Assembly: GCF_029227915.1 (NCBI RefSeq) | Contig: NC_079881.1 | Coordinates: forward strand, 8,744,001 to 8,804,000 | Direction of reading: 5' to 3' | Source of the DNA: Hydractinia symbiolongicarpus | Taxonomy: Eukaryota; Cnidaria; Hydrozoa; Anthoathecata; Hydractiniidae | Length of the DNA stretch: 60,000 nt | Shown: positions 1 through 11,989 of the stretch, one piece after another | Position numbering within the stretch: the stretch's first letter is position 1 | How the letters are laid out: each line of letters starts with the position of its first letter | Notes under the pieces: model-generated | What the model was told of the DNA's origin: nothing | Databases searched by the model: none | What the model saw: the letters and a program-made list of their open reading frames with translations, nothing else | Program-made: the position numbers and the translations under genes

Positions 1-660
1 AAAAGTACACCCCCTTGGTTTTAAAACTCTCCACGGCACATTAGAATACAACAGCATAATTCTTAGCTAACAAAATTATTTCATTTTTATCACATGATTT
101 GTTCAGCGAAATACAAAAAATAAAAAAACCTTTATAAAATACGGAACCTGATTTTAAGAGATGTTTTATAGGCACTTTTAAAGAACTCTATATTAAGTAT
201 AATCGACTTTGCCTGTCACAGACACACACGCAACTTTCGTATTTATATAACAGACTAGTTATTTAAAACTCGTGGAAGTATTCTCTTTAATATTTTATAA
301 CTTTATTGTGCTTATTACTAATTTCATTTAAAGGACTGGAATCTGTCATATCACCCGTACATTAATTTATATCAAAGCAATTCATTCCCTTTGGTTTCAA
401 AACCCGTCACGGTAAATTTTAATTAGCACGTAATAAAATTTCCACATAATTAAATTGTTTTGCTTATCACATAATTGGTGTTAGTAACTTAAAAATGTTA
501 ACAAAAGTTTTATAAAGTACGAAATATGGCTTTAAAGGAATGTTTTACAGACGTTTTTAGAAAAAATATAATTAGCTTTGCTACTAACAGATGGACAGCG
601 ACAGTTTCTATGTTAATATAAGAGATAATAGGGTAGTTAGTTTTTAAATTAGCAGTAATT
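1..660. repeat. Divergent tandem repeat of about 375 bp (two units)
   Basis: Two consecutive stretches (about 1-375 and 376-660) share the same ordered landmarks: a start like cccttggtttyaaaac, a cacat(g/a)att motif, an ataaa(a/g)tacg block, a taatyrrctttgc block and a final run ending in a short AT-rich tract. Identity is moderate and the second unit is a little shorter. There is no ORF in it. It looks like an old duplicated non-coding repeat of unknown class. Confidence 0.5.
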
Positions 661-2804
661 AACCGTTTTTATGAGCTCGTACCCGTTTTTACAATATGAT
701 GTGATGTTTATCATTCCACCCACTTAAATTTGCGTAATTTTTTTTCCTTGTGTATTTTTGGATATTGTGTGTTGCACGCATTAATATCCGTTTTGCTAGG
801 TTCTATAGTGCTAAATAAGAAAAAAAGCTTTGCATAACTTTGGATAATCCATTATGTTTAAGCTATCTCTTCTTTAATCACTTGGTCTAAGAATAACATC
901 AGTATAGTAGTGTTTGAAAAGTCCTGCTTCAACGTTATTTAATGATAAAAAGTCAAATATCCACAATCAACATAAATATGATTTTCTTCTCAGAACCTTT
1001 CTGAACAAAAATTACACGATTAGAGAGTATGTTCCCGTTACTGCCAAGGAAGAAGTGGTACTCATTTTACCACATTTACTATTGGGTTTTTTCTACTTAG
1101 GAGGCACTTACGTCAATTATTTAAACAGAAAGTTAATTCTTAATTGATTTTTAGTGGGCAATTAAGTAACTGTTCTGCTCAGATTTTGCCCCCTCCACCC
1201 CTTACCTCCCATTGTCAGTTTTTTTGCTACGATACTTAATGAGTTTATATATTTGTTTATTAACAGCATGCCAAAATTCTAGGCCCTAAACCTCTTAGAG
1301 CCTTTGGTATTGGCCATTACTTGAAACTACCTTTTAAACTTCTATGACATCGTTATAATGGGGATAAACTTTCGTCAAAATCATCTTTAGAACTTCAAAT
1401 TCGCAACACTTATTTTATCAATTTTAAACACATATTGATCCGATTTCCCAATTTTCTTCGGATTCTGCCAGAAAATCGAGAAGAATCTTAATATAGGGCA
1501 ATTTTGGCGTTTTCTCGTGCTAATTATATAGATCCAAAAAAAGGTGAGGAGTAACTTTTATTTGGCTGGCAAAAATTTTAAATTAATTTCAAATTTCGTT
1601 TTAGAACGAAAGTAATTGAATCTGGAACTTTCGACAAAATTCAAGCTTTTAATGACGTCAAACGTGCTGACAAAGGCATAAATTTCTAGCTGCCATTTTA
1701 TTTATTTCATGACGCGCTACGAGCATGCCAAGCTTAATTCACTTTAGAAAAAAAGAGTGGACACTATGTTTGAAAAAACCGGACCGAATTGGATAAGATG
1801 TAGTGACTGCAATGTCTCTCATTAAGGCAAAAATAAACGCTATTTCAAAATGTTTAAGTGTATGTGAATTTGTTTTTCGTAGATTTTGTAAATTCGGGGA
1901 TATTATAAATTAAGACGGCTACCAATTTAAGAACGTAGAATACTGGCCTTTTACACGTCATTTAGGGGTTAAAATGCATACAAGGTACTACGTAACACTG
2001 ATAGCAAAGTGAAACCGTCAGCTGTATCAGGATCGTTTCAAGACTTGGCTAGTAAGTTTGTCAGTGAGCTAACATCAAGAATAAAAAATCAAGCACGTGC
2101 ATTCCACCTTTTGTAAAAACGTTAACATCTACCTGCTTGACATTGCAATGGCAAGATCTCTTGCGAAAAACTGATTGATATTCCCTCTATCTTTGTGCTA
2201 GTTCTTCATATACCTCATTTTATGCCATGTATTAGCTGTGTTTTTTTTCTCTCCTGCTCTCTTTACTTATACCTTTTAATAATATTTTAGCATTATTTCT
2301 CGCATATTGTCTAAGCCTGAAGATATAGTTTACTTGCTTACTTACTTATTTACTAAATAGAGTATTTTTTCTCTTACAGAATGAATGAGAGGAAATTAAA
2401 ATGACCAGCACAGTTTCAGATCATGTTATTAGTCATAATCACTCTCCTTTAACTTCTTTAATTTTTTATAATTGTGGAGGGGTATAATGACTTTAAACGT
2501 ACATTGATGGAAAGTTTACTCAAAGCGTGTGCCCACTTTTTCTCAATAACAAGGGTTACGTCTATGCCTCTGTAATTATATTGATTATCTATTGTTACAT
2601 AATTTAATTCTAATTTGCCTATAGAAACATTCGTTGTAATTTATGTGGGAGGTCCTGCAAACATGAAAATGCGGATAAACAGAAAAGCAAAAAACAAACA
2701 AAAGAAAACATGAAAAGCGCCAACTTTTCATATTGTATAGTGCTTTATTATGGTATAGAAAATATTGTTTAACTAATGTCCGGAACAAAAAATATAGTAC
2801 TTAC
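661..2804. other. AT-rich stretch, no supported gene
   Basis: No open frame here looks coding. This is where the stalk/transmembrane and tail exons of the minus-strand receptor copy R1 would be expected. I searched for a hydrophobic exon ending in a TACAG-type donor and for a tyrosine-rich tail and saw neither. Those exons may lie outside the window or be lost. Confidence 0.5.
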
Positions 2805-4128
2805 ATAGCTTTGTTCCTGGAGATTTTGCCAAAAAACATTGCATTACATTCTCACTATTACAGCCCACGGTGATCAAAAACAGGTTTCCACTATAATGTG
2901 ATATACCAGAAAATCCATCAATTTTCCACTAAAGTAGAATCTAACAGATTAGTTTCCACACATTTACTTCTTTACTCATTTTTTTCTTAATTGTTAGATA
3001 TCACAACATCACTAACCTGAAACTTAAGTTTACCAATATCACCTTCTACATTGAATCTAACGACCATGTCATCTGGTCTTGAGAATGTCTTCCATCCATT
3101 TGGAGTCCATACTTTAATTCTATATGTAGGTGTAGTTTCATTGTTGCACCAATTTTTTTTTAGTCCTCTAATCATTGATAAATTAGGTGTGATTAACGAT
3201 GCGCAATTTGATCCGGAGCATTGGCAACCTAGAGTGTAAAATATGTTCATATATTCACTTCTCTTATAGAAAAACATTTTCTTTAGAAAATTCGTTGTTT
3301 TTGGCCTGTGCAACAACTTTCAATTATACTAATTTTGCTCAAAATTACATTTAACTTTTTTATTCCTTTTTACGAAAATCTCCAGCAATTCCGCGTTTCA
3401 TTTACTGTTGTTATCCGAAATTAACCTTACATATTTGTATATAAGTGTAAAAGTCCAAAAGCAACACTTGACATTATTTTTATATATAATTATACACGGT
3501 ACGATTTCTCGCATAGGAAATATTCATACAACAGAGCCCTTTAAATTTGTAAAAGATATTAAAGAATTAACTACATTCTATCATACGATGCTTTTACACT
3601 GTACAATACTGGTTAGTATGATTGCCGTGGCCAAAATACTTCATAACTTTGGTAACATAAGAAAGAGAAAGGTAGCATGGTTTTATACGTGCGTTAATTT
3701 TCAAAGACAATGTTGTATTTGAGATTTTTGGTCAACTTTCACCAAAAACAGCACTAGGTGTCGCACAAATGTGTCGCATCACTTAGGGGCACCTTGTGTC
3801 AAATCATGGTAGATGAAAATGGAAATATTGATGGAAAGATTAAATACAGAATCAGTAAAAAGTGCTAACCTAAGTTTCTTGCATTGGATGGATAGCAAGC
3901 CGGTGATTCAGAATGCAGACTGTAAAAGGATGTGTCTGAAGGACATGTACATATGACTTCCCTTTCTGTTCTATAATACTCCCTTGCACGAAAGGTCTCA
4001 CAAATATTAGTTTCGTTCGCCTTCCACACAATTCTGTCAACTGTTGATCGCGTAACTTCATATTCCACAGCAGCTGAATAGTTTGTTAAACAAAACACGA
4101 TTAGACATATAATTTCCATGTTCTTCAT
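2805..4128 (-). CDS. Receptor-family copy R1, three ectodomain exons (3' part not found)
   Basis: Three minus-strand exons: 4128-3870 (signal peptide and first cysteine block, ATG at 4126-4128), 3228-3017 and 2928-2805. Boundaries are GT-AG with phases 1, 0 and 1, identical to the complete copy R3. The first ~20 residues are hydrophobic, ending near NYSAA, a likely signal peptide. The mature part has ten cysteines in the same order as R3: one early Cys, CTC, ACY, then GCQC, NCA and WCNN in exon 2 and two more in exon 3. Shared signatures are GWKTFSRPDDM in exon 2 and SGNLFLIT in exon 3. No stop or frameshift is seen in the three exons. No transmembrane or tail exon is visible in the 2.8 kb downstream. 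The protein would be a secreted or membrane receptor-like ectodomain. I do not recognise the domain and its ligand is unknown. Confidence 0.72.
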
Positions 4129-7100
4129 GTTCTTATGTTTTTTCTATTTTACTTAAATGATTCAAGTCAGTCTATTTCTCCTTATCCTTCAAGTAATTTC
4201 TTTTGCCAAAGATTTGGCGTTATAAATTACTGCAGCTAGTGAGTCAGTTTTACTTAAAATATTACCGCTGTTCAATTTCTTTTCAATTTATGATGATATA
4301 TCAATATTCAGAACAATCACGTATTGTATTAATAAATTTCAAAGAAGAACTGTTTGTTAAACTTCCTTAGATATCCACCCTTGCATCGGAAGTGGCAATG
4401 AATAAAAAAAATTGTTATGCAGCCTACATAATTCTCTTAAAGTGAAGCGTTTGCATATATAAGAAAGATGATCTGAAATATATATATATAAAAAATATTG
4501 TAGTGGAATGAGCGTTTACATAGAGTTAAATCATTGTTCGCATGATAATTGTGTTACAATTATTATTCGAACGTTTCCATACCAAAGGTATCCTAAGTTC
4601 GAAAACTCTAGTTACAAACCATTATACTACTAACCTTATAGGTAAGGTTAAATTTGGAATTATATTGTAAGCGTCATTTAACTTAAAGTCACCATTCAAC
4701 TGGAGTAAGCATAACAAACAGTTATTTAAGTTATATTCTATCTAATTGTGCTATAAGACAATACGTATTAGACCCTGGGCGACAGCCCAGAGAGGATTTG
4801 TATAGGAATTAACGTGCCTGGACGAAAATTACAAAAAGGCGTTGAATTTTTTTTACTCAAGCTGGATATTCGGCCAAAAACCGTTTTGGTATTGAATTTT
4901 AACATGTAAATCTCAAAAGAAGTGGATAATCGTTTTTTGTAGTGTTCCGCTAAATTGTCCCATCTCATAAAGAAGTTGTTTCTGTGACATGATTACTTCC
5001 TGTCCTCCAGCTTCGTCTTTTACGTATTTGTATTTGTGGTTACACGAGTTCATAAACAACATTTGGAGAGGCAATATGGGGCAGAGCCTTGCGTAGGCAA
5101 TAAACCTTCCCGTTTCCGTTTTGAAACCACTTTTTAAGAATGCGTACTTTATCGTTCTATTCCATTACGAAAAAAATGACTAATATTTATCATTGCGGGG
5201 TAGACCAATTAATATTATACTTGTTTTGTTATCAAACACGTTTGACGTCATAAATTTTCCTGCTAATTATTTATATCTTGTGGTAAAATGATATCTCAAA
5301 AGTGCCTAATAAGCTTTTTGTACAATTAAAGTGATCGATATTCTTTAGAAAGGATTCGGAAGAAAGGTTTCAAAAAAGAGTTATATTATAGACTATAGAA
5401 TTTTTTTATGTAGAGCTCTCATCTACACTTGTATCTTAAAAAACATCTCCTCTTTTGTGTTTTCCTAGTTCTTACCTATACCCACTTCTAAAAAAATCAC
5501 AGTAATACTCTGTAAATTACTTATTACACGAAGTTAGACAGTCGGTGATACCAAAAGTTACCAAAGTGAATATTAGAGTTTAACAACATTGAACTAACAC
5601 GTGTCTTCTCTATGACACGTTGTTTGTATGACAAGAAACATCTTCTAAGCAACACGGGACTAAAATTTAAAAAACATAAGACTAAAAATTTAAAAATCCT
5701 ATAAAAAAAGGAAAAAATTGGAAGCAACAGACGAGCTGAAATTATTATTATTATTTACGAATAATGACAAAGATAAGCATTTAAAAATAAGTACAATATT
5801 TACAAATGTATATACAAATTTCTGTTTTCCAATGGGCCCTCTCTCCATTTTAAAGAAGTAAGTAAGTAAGTTAAAAAGTGAAGTAAGCAAATGGATTAAA
5901 GTTCACAAAAGCAATTTCCAGATATGCAATCATATCTTATTGTGCATATACGTCTCCTCCCATGTAAACTCATGGTTGGAATTCTTTTTGTTAAGGTTTT
6001 TCATTTTGAATAACATGAGCTGCCCGTTTTTCAAATTTTTCGATTTTTGTGTTGTTTTTAAAATCCACGATAGAGTAATACGTAAAAAAAGAGTAAATAA
6101 GAAAAATAAAAAGGACAAATAAGAGGGACTACAAACAAAAACATTCATTTTCGGCACTTGAGCAACAGTGAGTCTTAGCTAAAACTTTGTGTTACTTATA
6201 AGGAAGTTGGGTTAAGGCGGTTATAGTCTCATGAATCATTTGTACTCACTATATAGATTTAATGATTCAAGTTTAATTGTCAAGTTAAAGATACCAATAA
6301 TATGTTCTTGAAATTTACTAAAATGTGGAAAAAGAAATTATGGTTATTATTTAAGTGTTGAGTTTAGTTGTGTTAAAAATTGGGTTTGACTGCACTTAGT
6401 CTTGACTTTGAAGAGTGACAACTCCACTTATAACCTCAAAAACAAAAACAAAACAAACAAAAATGAAATAAAACTTTTGTGAACAGAGGGTTGATCATAC
6501 CTGGTATTGTTATTACCTGAGTCAAACAAAACAGCAAAAAAGCATAGTTGGGGAGAAAATGGTTAATGTTTTTTTCATGAAAAATGAGACGGGAGAAAAT
6601 GGTTAATGTTTTTTTCATGAAAAATGAGACTGTCTAGTTTCAATTAAACATCGGTACTGAGATTCATAAACATCCGTCGGAACCTACCTACGCGTTATTG
6701 AAATTCTGTTTACCTTTTATGTTGAATTCTTTTAAATTATTTTCTTGAAAAGTACATTTTCTTTGGAGAAGTCAAACAATTTAATTTTTTACTTTTAAAA
6801 ACACTTTGTGAATTATTTTTTAAAAAATTTTAAGCTGGCTAAAAATCAATTCCTGAACACTGACTTCCTCTATTATCACTAGTTTGTTGCAGCTGTCACT
6901 AAAACTGATAAAAGCGGAAGCGTAAATGACTAAGATACGTTCGACACAAATATGTTACATTGCGTGAGAATCTGTCCCCTCTTCATTGGTGTTGAAGTGT
7001 CATTATCGAAAGGTGAACAACAAGTTGATTTTCGTCTATCACTTTATATGAAAAAGGTTTTAGGAAAGTTGCCTATGGGTATTAATAAATTTCTTTGAAG

Positions 7101-8926
7101 AAGACTTGATTTTACTGATATTATGCTTAAAAGTTTAGTTAATTATTCGGAAGCATGTCATTACTGATTTACATGCGATTGCGGTATCAGCGATGATCAT
7201 GACAATAATGAATGTTATTTTGTTTTACTTGTAAATTTATTTTACTATCGAGCTCAATGGCTGAAAACATATTACACATACATAAGCTTTTATAAAGCTA
7301 TAAAATACAACACTGATTTTATATCCAATTTTTAGAGACATGCTTAATTAATGGACTTTTAAATCCACAATCTTTAGAATTGATCAAGATTTTTCAAAAA
7401 TTATGTCAATTCCTAGATATCTTTTTAAGTTTCTTTGTATCAACTGTTTGTTCGTGTGGAGTAAGTTTTAACGAGTAACTTTAATTTAATAAAATCAAAA
7501 ATAGAATTGGCATGCACTACCGATTCATTCAATGAACATTATAAGAATAATTTATCTTATTAATTACTGTAAGGAACAGAACTTAAATTGCTAACTTTGT
7601 ATGCCAACAAAATTAGTTTGCCTATACACTGTTGTAGCAGCAAATTTTCGTCAAACAATTAACTGAATGAATCATCTAAAGGACATACACATACCTACTT
7701 TAGTCAGCGTTTCCATCCTGCACAGAAGAAATAACACTTTTTAGGCATCTTTGCTGACATTATCAAACTTTTAGTTTTGTAAAATAACCATAAAGTCACA
7801 TTCACATCTATGTATTTTTTATTTTTGCACATAAGATTTTGTACAAAAATAATTTATGTTTGTTTTTGGTCATATTTATATATACTATTGCTCGCATGTC
7901 TGAAAATGGCGCCAATAAACATAAGGCATTAGAAAATTCGCTCTAAAAAAATTTATTTCAGTGTTGGCAAACATCTATGAAAACCTTTATCACAACAACA
8001 TAGTGAATGAACATTCGGCTCCGATGTAGAAAAATCATGGATGTGAATGAAGCTTCATACATTTCTTGTCATGTTTATGTCAACTCATGTAGCATAATTA
8101 GGGAAGAGCTTTCCACCATGAAATAAATGTTGTTAGAAATATATTTAGTGAGATATAAATAACAGAATAATAGTTGTAAAACGCAAATATAAACAATCGT
8201 GAAAATTGTCGTTATTAAAAAAAAGGCATTAACACTTTATTTAGAGCAGAGCTGATATAATTCAAATATCATTGTCATATTTACAATCCCTTGATATGTG
8301 AAGATTAAGAATACTATAATCTACTTTCCTTTAGAAACTGTTTATTATCTTTCCACTAGAGAATTTTTTTAAACTTTCTGAAATAAAAACCGATGAGCAC
8401 TGGATACAAACAAAGTTTTTTTTTCTGTTCGAACCACATCACCATAATATCAACATTTCATTCGAAAACGAAAAGTACGCATAATTTAAAAAAACCTAAT
8501 GGATCAAAGCGGATGTAGAGTTCTAAGCGAAACAAAGCGAAATCGTTGTTTTGGCATAAAATAGTGGATACAATGTCCATTTTGCACACGCGCAAAAGAT
8601 GTAAACAAGGAAATTTCTTTCAGTCCAGTTTAGGGCTCTTAACGAGTCAGTCATCTTACATATTTGCGTGGAGTAGCTCATTTGCCCATTCCAAGAAACT
8701 GCTTTTGAGGTTCTGGTGAAGGCTAACGATCTTTGCGCAATAATATGACTGCTCGTATGCAGAAGGTTCGCTTCTTTAGATTTTGTTGTGTTTCGCATTT
8801 ATGGACATAGTTTCAGATTTCCACTTCAAAAACAATATTATAGATAGCGTAACGCGTGTCAACACTTTAGTTCGGTATAACGAAATGTATATCATTTTCG
8901 TCATCCGAAGTGTTAATTGGAGTAAT
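4129..8926. other. Intergenic stretch without a supported gene
   Basis: About 4.8 kb of AT-rich DNA. The open frames in it are short, low-complexity or antisense to one another and show no recognisable domain. The only distinct structure is the 40-bp perfect tandem duplication at 6551-6630. Confidence 0.5.
6551..6630. repeat. Perfect 40-bp tandem duplication
   Basis: The unit beginning gggagaaaatggttaatg and ending aaaaatgagac occurs twice without a gap (6551-6590 and 6591-6630) with no mismatch. It is a recent local duplication in non-coding DNA. Confidence 0.9.
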
Positions 8927-9423
8927 TTATTGTGTGAAATCTTCTTCCGTACTCATTTGTGGAGTTGTTGGTCCTGCTAAAGTTAAATAAACATGCGAAT
9001 ATTGGTTATAAGCATTCTGGAATAATATGACGTCAGTTGGATTTGACAGTGCTGGCATATCACCACCTGATATGGTATTTGGAGTAATATAATACGTGGG
9101 ATCTTGTTCATTTGTTCTTGGTGGAGGTAGTGGCCTTGCAGCCGTTAAGTAGACATGCGCATATTGGTTATTGGTATTCTTAGATGATATAATGTCAGTT
9201 GACCTCGATAGAGCTGGCATATTGTCGGCTGATAGGTTATTTGGAATAATATAATATGTGGGATCTTGTTCCCTTTTTCTTGGTGGAAGTTTTGCTCTTG
9301 GATATAAATATCCATGCATGGTTATTTGTATTTTGAGACGATACGACGTCAGCTTGTGTTACAGCTATTTGACGTAGCCTGTCAGACGAACTTTCTTGGG
9401 TTTCTTTATCAGATGATATTCTC
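8927..9423 (-). pseudogene. R2 cytoplasmic tail exon with three tandem tyrosine/proline cassettes
   Basis: The acceptor TTCAG precedes 9423 and the stop TAA is at 8929-8927, overlapping an AATAAA. The tail is built of three repeats starting at 9332, 9178 and 9016. The unit is 162 bp (54 aa) between the second and third start. Each unit has a tyrosine block (NQYAHVYLT in unit 2, NQYSHVYLT in unit 3), a proline block (RPLPPPR in unit 2, which fits the PxxPxR SH3-ligand pattern) and a second tyrosine block (TYYITPN or TYYIIPN). Unit 1 spans only 154 bp, so an 8-bp loss breaks the reading frame there. R3 carries a single diverged unit of the same plan. SH2/SH3 docking is inferred from motif form only. 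Confidence 0.7.
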
Positions 9424-11749
9424 CTGAATAAAAAAGATGGTAACATATTTTTAAATTTAAACAGAGTTCCGTTAGTCCTTTTACATAGAGTGCAGTTTTT
9501 TGAGAAAACAACATCTGTTAGTATGGTTTTTAGTATTAGTGCAGTTTTTTTTTCTTTTTTCGTGTTTAATTTACTTCTTTAATTGTTAAAGGCGCGTAAT
9601 AACCTATAATTTTTTTGGATTTATCCACAGAACGAGTTTACTATGCGTTCTTTTATTTATGAAAAATATATGGGCAGGGTTATGCAAATTCCAACAGAGA
9701 ACAGTGTAACATGATAGTTAAAGAACTGTTGAGAAAAAAGAAATTCCAAAAACATGGGCATTCTAAATTTACATATAATACTTTCTCCATAAGAAAGCGA
9801 CTAATTGTTTGAACCAACGAACACCATTAGTAAGAAAGGAAACAGTGCGACGAAACTGTCTTCGAAAACAACATAAAAGGGAGCTGGGTGTTTGAGTATA
9901 TAACGTATATGTTATAACGTTTAGTTCATAGAGAACACCACAGAGACTTTTATCGGGCCGCCTTAATAAGCTATAAGTAAGCTATAAGTAAGTAAAAAAT
10001 AGCAAAGTAAAAAAAAAACAAATGGAAACCAGCAGGCTACAAAAGGACAGAATGTCAGATTTTAGCGCAAATTTCGTTTTTGTTGATTTGTGCACACTGT
10101 AGTCTGTATGGCAGGACTAACAAAAAAAGAAAACAAACGTAAAAATTTAGATTAGAAAATATTCGTTCATTATGTGAAATATTACCAGTTTTCTGTTGAC
10201 AATTATTACCTACAAAATTGTGTGTGAAAGGAACAAAATAGATTATGAGTATTAGCTACCTATGAATTAACGTTGCTACAATCGCGAGGATTATTTATTA
10301 AAAAAAGCACACCGAAGATGGCAACAACCAAAAAGATAGTTGATGAATTTGTTTCGAATTCTTTTTTGGAGGAGATTTCGCGAAAAAAGATTTCTGTATT
10401 TGTCCTTTGTTGCATGTCATAGGAATTAAAAACAGGTTGTAATGTGATATAACATTAAAACCATTAACTTTTCACTAAAATTTAAAATGCGGTTAAACAT
10501 CAATAATTTCTTATACAAACTTTTGAGGTTACCTTTACAGTCAGATCATACAACTACCTGAAATTAAAGTTTGCGAACACCATTTTCCACATACAATATA
10601 ATGGCCATATCATCTGGTCTTGAAAATTTCTTCCAACCAGCCGGTGTCCATACTTGAATTGTCTAACTAGGTGTAGTTTCATTGTTGCACCATGTTGTCC
10701 CTAAATGTAGTCTCCTAACCATTGATAGATTAGGTGTGATTGATGATGCGCAATTTGTTCCTGAACAAGAGCAACCTAAAATATAAATATAAATTTTTCC
10801 AATTTTTCTTTTTGCTATTTCTAGAAATAAACTTGCTTAAAATTTAGAAAACCAGATCAGTCCCTAAAAACTACAATCTTACTCAAAAACATTAGCCAAT
10901 CATTCCTCGAAAAACTTCAAATATAAGCAACAGAAAACAACTTCTGACTCTGTTGTTAATGTGAGCATTGACTGAAAAAACGTTTTTATAGAAAGTAAGG
11001 TCTTCATAATTATGGGAATTACTTCAAATTGGCCGCTCGATTAACAAATATTATTCCCCACAAAGTAAATATAATTTTTGTGTCACTTTTAGTTATTTTT
11101 TGTTGTTATCTTAAACACTCTCTGTCATAAATATGTTCCAAAGTTCAAAATATATTTTGGCCCCTGAACGTCGTTTTGTTCTATAACTCGAACCTTTCCT
11201 TCTAAGGCCTATATACATTGACAGATGGAGTGAAAAAAACATACGAGTTTTTGTTATTGCTATTTCAATTTGATTATAAATACAAAAATTCTTGGATCAC
11301 AAAGAATACGCAGTATACGCGAATACGGTTTTCCAAATACATTTGATGTTAAAAGTGTAACATGTTGAAAAAAAAATTTTTTAAATTATTTGAATGATAA
11401 TCTCTATCTTACACTGTTTAACACGAATGTTCACTTTCTTGTACAAATCCATGTGATGTTACTTTCAATGAAAACACCTTTCAAATATGTCAATGTTTAC
11501 TTGTCAATGCTCACAGAAACAACTGAGTTAATCTCAGTAACATTAAACAATGTTAATGCAAAATCCCTGTGATTTTATAGTTATATATATATATGCCTAT
11601 TCCTACCTATAGATATGTTTGATCCATTTTTTATGCTGTGTAAAGTTATAATGACTTTATGAAGATTGTTATCTTAAATAATCACGAGTAAAGTCTAAAT
11701 TAGCAAAAGTTGTTCTATATGCAGACCATAAGTAAGAGAACATTCTTAC

Positions 11750-11989
11750 CTAACTGAACAGCATTAAATGGATGACAAGCTGTTACTTCAGAGTTAATAC
11801 TGTGAAATGTCGTACCTAACGGGCAAGAGCATATCACTGTATTATCCGTTTTCTGCAAAACGCACAAATATCAGTTTTGTGCGTTTTAAAAACGATTCTA
11901 TCAAGCTCTAATCTTAATCGTGTTACTTCAAATTCTAAACCATATGAAATTTTCAGTAAGGTAAAAAACACTACAAATAAAATCATCAT
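11750..11989 (-). pseudogene. R2 exon 1 (signal peptide exon, frameshifted)
   Basis: Starts with ATGATG at 11989 followed by a hydrophobic stretch ending ISYGLEFEVTR, which aligns with the exon 1 of R1 and R3. The frame is lost around position 11870 and homology (CSCPLG, ACHPFNA) continues in another frame to a normal donor at 11750/11749. The missing stretch is about 20 bases. Confidence 0.7.

Larger units (their letters stand above)
8927..11989 (-). pseudogene. Receptor-family copy R2, pseudogene with exons 1-3, TM trace and tail
   Basis: Minus-strand homologue of R1 and R3. Exon 1 is 11989-11750. It starts with a good signal peptide, then loses frame after the motif TDICAF, because bases are missing relative to R1/R3, and regains homology at TVICSC. 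Exon 2 (10775-10558) keeps splice sites and the SRPDDM signature but has a TAG where R1 has a tyrosine (after ETTP) and a TAA just before its last two residues. Exon 3 (10474 to about 10365) starts with TGA where relatives have TGG (Trp). A transmembrane-like run (STIFLVVAIFGVLFLI) lies at about 10350-10290, almost touching exon 3, so intron 3 and the stalk appear deleted. The tail exon is 9423-8927. At least five disabling lesions make this a non-functional relic, although the tail is still well preserved. Confidence 0.75.

Noticed and set aside
3408-3722. 104-codon plus-strand frame
   Set aside because: It lies opposite intron 1 of R1 and has no motif; composition is that of AT-rich non-coding DNA.
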